From: Ascochyta rabiei
Taxonomy: Eukaryota; Ascomycota; Dothideomycetes; Pleosporales; Didymellaceae
Assembly: GCF_004011695.2 (NCBI RefSeq)
Contig: NC_082419.1
Coordinates: 310,001-374,000 of the forward strand
Direction: 5' to 3'
Length of the DNA: 64,000 nucleotides
Position numbers and translations under genes: made by a program. Every line of letters starts with the position of its first letter. The stretch's first letter is position 1. Shown here in pieces: positions 55,600 through 64,000 of this stretch. The notes beneath the pieces were generated by a model, which saw only the letters and a list, made by a program, of their open reading frames with translations, searched no databases and was not told the origin of the DNA.

Positions 55600-57428
55600 A
55601 AGTGTTTAATAGTTTACGCTAAGGGAAAATATAACCCTACCTTACCCTAAGAAATACAGACTAGCTAAAGCAGATATCTTTTAGCCTATTATAGCTATTT
55701 CTAATATAAGGAGATAAAGAAAGTTACACGCTATATTATATAGTTATAATTATAAGTAAATATAGGAGAATTAGTATAGAAGAACACCTTTCTAGTATTA
55801 TTTAGACTATCTAAGAGTGTAATACACCTAATTGCCATATTAGCCTAATACTGTCTACTAACTACAAACTTAGGTATTATTAATCTAAACCTTCTATTAT
55901 AAGGAATATCTACTAACTATAACTACTACTATAGGTATAAGTGGTAGCCTTACAACTACTATAAGGCTTCTTAGCAGCAGCAGCAGCAGCAGCAGCATTA
56001 GCGGCAGCCTGTTCAGCAGCCTCCTGCTCCTCCTGCTCCTCCTAGAGTTAACTAAGGGTCTTTCTAGTGCTAGCAATATGGTACTTTAACTAAAAGAAGT
56101 TAGACATTGTTAAAACAGGTTAAAACATGCTATAATACCTTCTTGCAGGGGGTAATAGGCGCATCTAGATTAGACCTACTACTGCTTTCCTCTAACATCT
56201 TCTTTTGCTTTATCTTAGCCTTAACAGCGCTAGCCTTAGATTAATCTTACTTCTTAATATAGATGCTAGACAAGGTTAACTTATGTGTGTAAGTGTTGCT
56301 ATTATAGAGTATAAGTAGCTCTTTCTATAGTAAATAGTTCCTATAAAGGTTAGATTATGCTGTAATAAGCTAAAACGCGTTAGAACGTACTCTTAAATTA
56401 TACCTAGCAATAAGCTGGCCTAGTTAATAATAGACTTGCCTATTGCAGTCTTCTTGTTAAGGGATATAGGCGTAGTAGTAGCAGGTGTTGCAGGGGTAGT
56501 CTTAACTCTAGCAGCATTAATAATAGCAGCATAAGCAGTAGTAACTAGGTAACAACTAGAGTAAAGGCGCGCTATGTTGCTAGAAAGCCTTAAATAGCTG
56601 TTAGCGTACTTATTAGGGCCCTAAATATGTTAAAAGATACTAAAACAAGCTAAAAGGAGATAAAACACGTACTAATAGGCAATTCTTGTTGCTATTATAA
56701 CACTCTCTATAGTAGTAGGCCTAGGCTTCCCTATAGTGCAGGCTACCCTATAAAGCTAGGTTAGTAGAGAAATAACAGTCCCTATAGACATTACTATTAG
56801 CAATATAGTAGAGATATAGCATACAGCACTGCTTAGCAGTCCTACTATTCTTAGTAATGTTAATCTTGCAGTAGGCAGGCATTAACATAACAGCTATAGC
56901 AAATAGTAGTTAGTAACAGTTAGAAATAGTTAGTAGTAGGTAGTAGCGGTTAGGAGCAGTCTAAAGAGGTTACTAGGGCGTAATGTACAGTGCTATCTGC
57001 TAAAACGTGTTAGAACGTGCTAGAAAGACCTAGAAAATCCCTTAGCTATCCTTATAAAAGTGCTAGACAGAATAGGTTAGTACTTACTAAAACAAAGTAG
57101 GATATAGTAGTAACTAATAGAACTAGGGGTATAGATAGCTTATATGCTGCCAGCTACCTAGTTAGAGCTTTAGCCTGCGCAGATAGCTGCCTAGACCCTA
57201 GAGGTAAAGTAAGAGGTAAGAGAGGATTTCTGTTTAACTTTTACTAGGTAAAGGCAGAATTAGTATTAAGCCCTATCTAGCCTTACAAGGCGTCTAAAAC
57301 GCCTAAACCTAGTTAGAATTAGCTATAACAGGACAGACAGAGTAAACACGTCTAAAGCTAGGCTAAAATAATACAGTATTGCTAATTATACTATTGTTTA
57401 AGCTAAACAATCTAGAGAAGGAAGGCAT
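55600..57428. other. 1.8-kb 3' non-coding part of the retroelement with antisense coding trace
   Basis: This is longer than the usual 3' region of a chromovirus. On the minus strand an ATG at about 56107 opens a frame that continues through TAG/TAA-interrupted text (MSNFF, stop, LKYHIASTRKTLS) into EEQEEQEAAEQ and an Ala7 run with KKP (55965-56045). Upstream of that ATG are three intron-like motifs. The + strand carries no sense frame after the chromodomain. Confidence 0.55.
55977..56043. repeat. CAG/CTCCTG triplet tract spared by RIP
   Basis: Eight CAG units, then CAGCAGCCTCCTG and CTCCTG repeats, sit in DNA where CAG elsewhere has become TAG. On the minus strand it encodes Gln/Glu/Ala runs. 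Confidence 0.85.
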
Positions 57429-57630
57429 TATTAGGCGCTGGGCCTAGGGGTACCTCTGCTAGTCTTAGTAAGCTACTATAGGGCTAGCCAGCCTAGACTA
57501 TATAAAGGTGTTAGAGGTTATTGCTAATACTCTAGTAATTAGTCTTGTCACTACATACTACGTACCTCAATACACCTGCTATCCTCTTTAACCCTATCCT
57601 CCCTCGTAATCGCTTTGTACACTCTTTACA
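57429..57630 (+). repeat. 3' LTR (202 bp)
   Basis: Begins TATTAGGCGC (TG lost by G-to-A) and ends CTCTTTACA. It aligns end to end with 50337-50538 without indels by my reading, differing mainly by transitions. Confidence 0.93.
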
Positions 57631-57635
57631 GAAAT
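57631..57635. repeat. 5-bp target-site duplication, right (GAAAT)
   Basis: Matches 50332-50336 exactly. It shows the insertion was a normal integration and that the two LTRs belong to one element. Confidence 0.9.
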
Positions 57636-57639
57636 ATAG

Positions 57640-60600
57640 AAAGCCTAATGTGTGTATTATATCTTAAAGAATTACTTAGAAATATACTAATTTTTAAATA
57701 AGTATTCTAATATCTATTAGTAGGTAAATATATTATAAATATATTCTATATAAACTTACCTTTAAGATATAACTTCTTATAGTTTTGATATAGGTAGAGA
57801 ATACTATTTCCTTTTAATATCCTAGCACATTCTTTATAGTTTAGCTGTCCCTTCTTTTTACCTAATTTTACGTTACTAGATTAGTAGAGTAGGTACTTAA
57901 ATATAAGCTTTCCTTTTAGTATATTTCTCTTAAAATATATTTAAGGAATCTTTAGTGCTAGTTTAACTATAGTAAGGCTATCCTCTACTAAAAGACTATC
58001 TATAGAAGCTGTAGGTAGGCTAAACTATTATATAGGCATATCTAGAATACGTTTAGGTTAAACCTGTTTATTATTATCTGTAATAGGTCCTAGGGGCAAG
58101 GTAGGTTAAGGAGAACATGTTTTAGACACGTTCTTAGTCTATTCTAGGTTAGAAGCAGAATAAGCTTTTAGAATACTGTAGTGCTGCTTTATTATATTAT
58201 AAAAGAAGTTAAGAGCTTTATGCTCTTAATAAACAGTAGACTAGCTAGTCTGTTAGGCTGCAGGCTTATAGTCTAAATAATACTTCTTAAGATAGGTAAT
58301 AAGCCTACCTTAATTACTAAATTTCTACTAAATATATTAGTAATATAGTATAAAAATATTATTAAAGTATACTCTATAAAGTTAGTTCTTATATATAACA
58401 GCCTAATAGAACAACTCTCCTTCGTAGATAATAAGTTCTCCCTGCTTGTTATACTTACTAAACCCTACTAACCTAAAAGGTAATATTAGTAGAGTAGCAT
58501 ACTTATAGTATAAAGGCTAAATATATTAGGAATATATTTATAGTATATTTATATAAGCTTATATAAAGTAAGAGAGTCTTAATACCTATATAGTAGAAGA
58601 GTAAAAAGAAGTATTTAATAGTTAGTAGTAGAAAGGAAGGTAGTTTATTAAGACATGCTAATTCTTTACTTCTACTAGCATTAAATTTTTTTTACTAAAC
58701 TAAGCCTACTTAAGGAGTAGGGAAACGTAGCTAGAACATGTTTTAAACACGTTCTTATAGCTAAAGTTCTTTCTTAAGTTACTACATAGCTAGCTCTCTT
58801 CTTTAAATATTAAGCTTCTGCTCCTTTATATAAAGAGTGTCCTCTCTTTGCTTAATATCCTACTCCTAAACTTCTTTTTTAAATTAAGCTTTCTCCTACT
58901 TCTGTTTAAACTCTTATATCTTATTCTATAGTTAAGATGCTAATTAAGTATTACTAGATTAAGGTATTTAGAACATGTTTTTAACGCATTTTATGTAATA
59001 TACCTAACTTAAGTCTCTAGTTAAGTAAGAGATTCTCTTAGTGTACTTTTAATTTGCAGATATCCTAAATCTTTTCTTCTTTTCCTTTATTTAATATAGC
59101 TAGAAGAATTGGCTTATAAAAGAGCTAGTATATCTTTATCCTTACTCTTATAAGTTAGATTAAATACTTCCTACTCTACTACTCTTTCTTAGCGTCCTAA
59201 AACATATTTAGAATATACTTCCTACCTATTATATAGACAGCACTTACTCTTCTTATAACCTATATTATTATAGAAATATTAACTTAGGCTTAGTATACCT
59301 TAATTATTATATCTATTTCTATATTAATTTCTATTTATCTACTCCTAAACATCTTAAAGGTCTATTTATATAGCACTGCTCTAAACATATTAGTAACACG
59401 TTTAAGGCCTATTTACACATCTTACCTTTTAACTCTAGCTAGGAGCTGTAGCTATTAGCTAGTCTAATAACCCTTTAACTTAGCCTACTTAGCTGCATTT
59501 AAATATAATTCTAACCTATCCTAAATTTATTTTAGGATAAAGCTATATACTTAAATAAGACTAGCAGCTATAACCTAATTTTTCTTATATTTAACCTAGT
59601 TAAACATAGTAGATAAAAATTTAGTAGCTAATAGAAATTAATTAGATATATTTAAATATCTAGAAAGAGTTTTATTATTAGTACTTATACTAAAGAAGAT
59701 TGCACAGCTTATAGTACTTAGCAGCTGTTTTAATATTAAGTAGAGACTTTAAGTGTCCCTATAATAAGTTCTTAATATATTCTGTCTATAGATATTCTTA
59801 ATCTATACTTTATAGAAAGTAGATATTATAGAATTATATATAACTTATTAGTTACTACTACTATAGTTAATTAGAAGGATTAATTAAAGAGAGATATCTT
59901 CTAAATCCTAAAATTTGTTAAAGGCGTGTTTAAGCAACGTTAGAGTAACTTACTAGCTATCTGCTTGCTATCTATGTTAATAGTAGTTCTATAGAACCTA
60001 TTTGTATAAAGATAGTACTACTAAATAGATATACTAGCTCTTTTAGTAATCTTTATAAAGAATAGCTTAAACTAACTCTTATATATCTAGCTTTGTTATA
60101 AGTTAGTAATAATTTAGCTACAAGTAAAAACTAGAACTAGGTTAGAACGTGCTCTTAAGGTGTTATAAATTAATTATACTTTTTCTATAGTTAGGTAAAA
60201 AGACAGTAAAGAGAACCTCTAACTATTCTCCTGTAAGTCTCTTGACTAACATGTCTATTTAAAATATCTGCTACTTAATAAAGATTTTTGCCTATTTATT
60301 ATAAAAGTAGATAATACTTATCCTAGCTATAGAGGTTATAATATATTAAATATATACCTAGTATACATAAATATCTTTAAAATAAGTTAAAGGTATATTA
60401 ACTTACTATTATAGGTTCCTAATATTTAAGTCTCTACTTAAATAGAACACCTTTAATATCTCTACTATATAGAAACTAAGTAAGCTTCTCCTTATTAATA
60501 AGACATATAATATAATCTTTATTAATAAAGGTAGTACTTAGATCCTTAATTAAATAGAATCTATAGCTAGCAAGATATGTAACTAGCTAAGGTAAATTTA

Positions 60601-62160
60601 AGAAGTCTGCTAAATATATTAGTAATATATTATAGGTTACTTCTTAGTATATACATCTTAATGTCTAAGGAGTTAGTATTAGATAAAGAATATTTATAAT
60701 ATCTAGTATATAATCTAGTTCTATAATAAATAGAGAAAGAAGAGTATATAAATATGTTCTAAAGATAATAAGAATAAAGTATAGAGTATTTTCTAGATTA
60801 TCTAGAATAATTATATAAAATATAACTAGACAGTTACACTAACAAATAATCTAGCCCTATTCTTAAGGGTAGTTAACACCTGTTATACTTAGAACATACT
60901 TAGAACTTATTTCCTACTACTTACTATAGGTTTAGAGATTACCTATTATAGGCTTAATAACGTTATACTGCTCTCTACTATTCTCTTTATTCTCTAGTAT
61001 AGGGAGACTGTTCTAGAAGAGATCTACTAGATAGCTTACATCTACCTCCTTTTAAACCTATTAGAAAAGATGTTTTTTATCTATATTTAGTTAATATAAT
61101 CTATAAGTAATAAAGAACTTATATCTACTAATACCCTAAAACATATTAAGAATATATTTAACTATATTACATTATATCTAAACAGCTTACTTACCTACTC
61201 TTATTAGCGCCTAACCTATAGCTTGTATGTGTCCTTTTTTAGTATATAACACCCTTTATTAAACCTACAGTTAATACTAATATATAGCCTAAAGAAGATA
61301 TTAGTATAATATACTTAAAATATATATAGAACACGTTTATACACCTATACCTGCTTTTATTTAGTTATTAAAACTCTCTTAGAGACACTACTCTAAATCT
61401 TATAGAGATTGTTATATATCTCCTCTATAACCTTACTATATAAATACGCTTTTAATCTATTCTAAAGATATTTATAGTACTTAATACTAGTATACTTATA
61501 CTTCTATCTATAAGCATAGCTATTAAGAAATAGACAGAATATTAGTTATTTATATAATATTGCAGCCTTAGAGTACTAGAACTTAATTAAATATGTTAGA
61601 AACGTAGTAGAAACGTATTCTAGTAATATACCTAAGTTACTTATACTAGTACAGCTTCTTATATCTATAGTAATCTCTATATAATTTTAGTTAGCTAAAT
61701 AATATATATATACCTATCTTAAAGACCTTTTAGATATAGAGGCAGCGCTGTACTATACTTAAGCCTAACAGTATTAAAAGTAGTACCCTGTAAACTTCTA
61801 GGTATAAATTAGATCTTTGTCTATAATATATTAGAAATATATATAAAACACATTTATATCTACTATACCTAATTTCTCTCTTTACTACTCTAAATAACAC
61901 CTAGCTAAGTAGTAAGATCTATTTTAACTACTTCTAGAGTATTATAAAGACTAAAGCTACTCTCTTTTCTTTTATTACTATTATAGTTGCTGTTACTTAG
62001 GGTAGAATTAAATATATATAAAAGGTCTGCTATACTACAAAAATATATTCTTAATAGAACTAAAATATATTTAATTAAGTTATTAAGTAACTCTTAGTAA
62101 AAACTTATTACTATACCTAATATAGCTGTACTAGACTATGCTATCTTTTAGAGATCCCTG
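57640..62160 (-). pseudogene. Right arm of the DNA transposon: decayed multi-intron gene on the minus strand
   Basis: Minus-strand segments between intron-like motifs read as protein with only TAG/TAA breaks. Examples are LGKKKGQLNYKECARILKGN (57800-57880), GFSKYNKQGELIIYEGELF (58410-58470), a Lys/Glu coiled-coil stretch (58790-58930) and ASIDSLLVEDSLTIVKLALK (57940-58010). Best-formed intron: 57759 to 57714, 46 nt, GTAAGT...CTAATAG. Another runs from 60179 to 60137, starting GTATAA with TTCTAAC near its 3' end and CTAG. Because stops are all RIP-type, this was once a large gene of the 5.9-kb element. I recognise no transposase, helicase or recombinase motif. Confidence 0.5.
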
Positions 62161-62198
62161 CTAAAGCATGGTCGCCTGCCTATCTAGGTTTAGTTATA

Positions 62199-62239
62199 GT
62201 CCGCCCTCTAAATCTCATGGTCCGATGACCTGCTTCCTG
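62199..62239 (-). repeat. Right terminal inverted repeat
   Basis: Reverse complement reads CAGGAAGCAGGTCATCGG and matches the left repeat at 38 of 41 positions; inward of it a weaker match continues with RIP-type differences (GTCTAAGCC versus AACTAAACC). Confidence 0.85.
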
Positions 62240-62248
62240 GAAGCTCGG
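62240..62248. repeat. 9-bp target-site duplication, right (GAAGCTCGG)
   Basis: Exact copy of 49018-49026. Outside it the DNA returns to normal composition at once. Confidence 0.8.
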
Positions 62249-62970
62249 TCCGTCGCTCTTCGACCCTTCCTGTAGCCCTTACCACAATATTTACAGATCT
62301 CAGCTGCGTTATTTTCCATGTCCAGTAGACGCAAAAGTTGTGGTTGATGACAAGAAATTGAAGGGTCGTGAAATGACTGAGAATGTTTGATGATGGCTGC
62401 CAGTGCGTCTTATTGTCTGTCGGCGGCGCCGCAGTGCGCCTTACTTTCATTACCCCTATCAAGCCAAGCAATGCTGACGGTCGTCGGATCCTAGCCTGAA
62501 CTACTGCCATGGCTGCTGAGGTGAGAAGCTGGGTGTCTTTTGTGGATTCGACTGAATCATCACCTCAATCACATGTAGGATCTGTATTTGCTATCATAAA
62601 AGACGTGAGGACTATTTCTGGTCTCGTCGTTGACTGTCAGAGACAGCGATCCAAGAGAAAGATTATTTCTTATCTTCTAGGGGTCCAGCATTGCCATTGC
62701 CCATCCAAGAAGTGATATCCCAAATACTTTCGTTTTCATGATGGAAACCTCGTACAGGGAAAACCCCGAGATGGCCCGTGCTTCCGAGCCCTTCCTTTTG
62801 CAGCCTGTGTTGTGAAGTACGTACCGACGTACATCAACTCATCTCAATCTATACAACCAATTCCACCTGAGAATCTCCTGCGACTACAGATCCACTAGTG
62901 TGCTTCGGGGGCAGCAAAGAACTCCTGGACTCGATTAGACACCCTCTCTTAGGGCAATTGTCTTTACTGA
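62249..62970. other. Flank of the mobile block, no supported gene
   Basis: Ordinary composition. A 68-codon frame at 62509 (MAAEVRSWVSFVDS) and a minus-strand frame at 62208-62510 have no domain. It is probably promoter sequence for the kinase gene. Confidence 0.5.
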
Positions 62971-64000
62971 ATGCTTCGACATCTGCGATCGTTGTTGAAG
63001 GCTACCCTCCGACTTGGATTACCTATTTTGGCTTTCATCTTGATCTTTCACTTTCTGGAGCCTCTCAACAAGCAAATGCCGCCATCACCGTCTCAGGAGG
63101 TTGCATCCACTCTGCTTGCAGAAAATGGTCTTGACCTACTGTCAATATCATTATTGCAGTCGCTCTGGGCTGGATACGGGCAGATATGTCACGTCACTGC
63201 AGCCGATGGATTGGCTCCAGATTTCTTAGCTTCCCTGCCGGGAAATCTGAGGGACCCGCTCGTGAAAGAACACAGGGCCAAAATCGAGAAGCTGCGCAAG
63301 TCTTCGAAATCATATGCTGCGGATTCGACACCCCAACATACGCACTCCTTCATTCTCAAATTGATCACACCGCCACCAACAAGAGCAGGAGATGAGGGCC
63401 ACACCAGGAAGATCTTGAGCTACCAAGTTGAACAGTATTTTTACAGTCACTTAGCACCACAGCTGCCTGCGTCTGTGTTCGTCGCAAAGTGTCTGGCGAG
63501 CATCAACAAACACCACTCGGATGGTACTTCTACCACCGCTATGATCATGAGAGATTTGAAGCAAGAGTTTCCTGTGGCCGGCGAAAAGCGAGGGTCCTTA
63601 TCACGCACCCAAGTCAAAGCTGCACTAGACTGGCTGTCTGGATTCCATGGCTTCTGGTGGCCTCGAGTAGGTGATCTTGATCGCACCAAATTGGTGCTCC
63701 CACCGCTAGAGGAAGTCATGCATGATGGCCAAGATGCATCGGGCAAGACTGTCTGGCTCAACGGAGGGTACACCTACCTGGCTACGCGACGGAAAGAATA
63801 CGACGGCCTAGCAAACGACTACGAATCTGAGTGGAGAGAGGTATTGACAGAGCCGTCAGAAGGCCAGAGCCGTTCTATCTCGGAAATGGTCGCTGCGTTC
63901 CTCGCACCATCGGTGTCGGGACACGGTCCTATCGAACAGTACCAGACGTTGATTCACGGGGACGTCAAGTCAGAGAACCTCTTCACCAGTGAGTCGGGAG
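62971..64000 (+). CDS. Membrane-anchored aminoglycoside/choline-kinase-like phosphotransferase (partial)
   Basis: The frame is open from the ATG at 62971 to the window edge (343 codons), so the gene is incomplete at its 3' end. The N-terminus MLRHLRSLLKATLRLG followed by LPILAFILIFHFL is a signal anchor; a second ATG at 63076 (MPPSPSQEVASTLL) would give a soluble form. The kinase text includes HSFILKLITPP (the Lys of the N-lobe), a Met-rich hinge TTAMIMRDLKQEF, DWLSGFHGFWW and the catalytic loop TLIHGDVKSENLF, which fits the APH/EcKinase-type HGD-x-x-x-x-N motif. Such enzymes phosphorylate small molecules such as choline, ecdysteroids or aminoglycosides. The substrate is unknown. Confidence 0.8.
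   Translation, partial: MLRHLRSLLKATLRLGLPILAFILIFHFLEPLNKQMPPSPSQEVASTLLAENGLDLLSISLLQSLWAGYGQICHVTAADGLAPDFLASLPGNLRDPLVKEHRAKIEKLRKSSKSYAADSTPQHTHSFILKLITPPPTRAGDEGHTRKILSYQVEQYFYSHLAPQLPASVFVAKCLASINKHHSDGTSTTAMIMRDLKQEFPVAGEKRGSLSRTQVKAALDWLSGFHGFWWPRVGDLDRTKLVLPPLEEVMHDGQDASGKTVWLNGGYTYLATRRKEYDGLANDYESEWREVLTEPSEGQSRSISEMVAAFLAPSVSGHGPIEQYQTLIHGDVKSENLFTSESG

Larger units (their letters stand above)
50337..57630 (+). mobile_element. Ty3/gypsy chromovirus-type LTR retrotransposon, RIP-inactivated
   Basis: 7,294 bp with paired 202-bp LTRs, a 5-bp GAAAT duplication and gag-protease-RT-RNaseH-integrase-chromodomain order, all on the + strand. Every domain is interrupted by stops, nearly all TAG or TAA, of the kind produced from CAG, CAA and TGG by C-to-T change on either strand. 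The LTRs differ mainly at C/T or G/A positions, so much of the difference may be RIP and not age. The order PR-RT-RH-IN-chromo places it in Metaviridae chromoviruses, common in fungi. Confidence 0.93.
49027..62239. mobile_element. Composite TIR DNA transposon with nested retrotransposon
   Basis: The block is bounded by inverted repeats of about 41 bp (38/41 identical) and a 9-bp direct repeat. It is 13,213 bp long; removing the nested retroelement and one copy of its target duplication leaves about 5.9 kb (left arm 1.3 kb, right arm 4.6 kb). A 9-bp duplication fits Mutator-like elements (usually 9-11 bp), while 8 bp would fit hAT elements; I cannot choose without the transposase. The arms are heavily RIP-mutated. 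Protein-like text survives on the minus strand of the right arm, but no transposase motif is recognised. Confidence 0.75.

Noticed and set aside
50600..55600. Alternative genetic code with TAG as sense, because TAG interrupts many domains
   Set aside because: Neighbouring genes such as SF3B2 and RPC2 end at TAG, and the retroelement also shows RIP-type missense changes. Mutation, not recoding, explains the stops.
49027..62239. Starship giant transposon
   Set aside because: The block is only 13 kb, contains a nested retroelement, and no tyrosine-recombinase captain or cargo gene is recognisable. The 9-bp duplication is longer than usual for Starships.
1..64000. tRNA, rRNA and CRISPR
   Set aside because: No A/B-box pair (GGTTCGANTCC-type) with a cloverleaf was found, no rRNA text, and CRISPR is not expected in a fungus. 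The tandem arrays lack spacers.

Overview
The window is from a filamentous ascomycete, most likely a Dothideomycete (Pleosporales-like). The reasons are dense intron-poor genes with 42-110 bp GT-AG introns, fungal-only families (Pga1-like, SAT4/rhodopsin-like membrane protein, Zn2Cys6 regulator, fungal cyclase), and one very AT-rich block of decayed transposons with the signature of repeat-induced point mutation (RIP). Species cannot be fixed from sequence alone.

1-13 kb is a gene-dense housekeeping segment on the + strand: a Pga1-like ER membrane protein, a small F-box-like protein, an aldo-keto reductase, the U2 snRNP subunit SF3B2/Cus1, an RS-rich protein and the second-largest subunit of RNA polymerase III. 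Four different tandem repeats lie in the upstream regions of the last two genes. 13-22 kb is looser: a broken F-box/LRR gene, a mitochondrial-type SDR, an unknown 230-residue protein, and a tandem duplication of an unknown two-TM protein in which one copy is a truncated pseudogene. 22-31 kb holds the divergent MED6/MMTAG pair, an amidase, the SNARE SEC22, a Zn-cluster/Asx-homology nuclear protein and a RING protein. 31-49 kb is accessory-like: a six-exon nuclear protein, a secreted carboxylesterase, a SAT4-family membrane protein, a PhyH dioxygenase, a Zn2Cys6-type regulator whose first zinc half I cannot find, a BTB-like pseudogene closed by TAG codons and a five-exon cyclase.

49,027-62,239 is one composite mobile-element block. 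It is bounded by about 41-bp terminal inverted repeats (38/41 identical) and an exact 9-bp direct repeat, so it looks like a single DNA transposon of about 5.9 kb. A 7,294-bp Ty3/gypsy chromovirus has inserted inside it, with 202-bp LTRs and a perfect 5-bp duplication. Everything inside is saturated with C-to-T/G-to-A changes that turned Gln and Trp codons into stops. Two features are not explained by an ordinary chromovirus: an antisense coding trace in the retroelement's 3' part, and a family of short intron-like motifs that recurs in both the DNA transposon and the retroelement.

62.97-64 kb returns to normal composition with a membrane-anchored HGD-type small-molecule kinase cut by the window edge.
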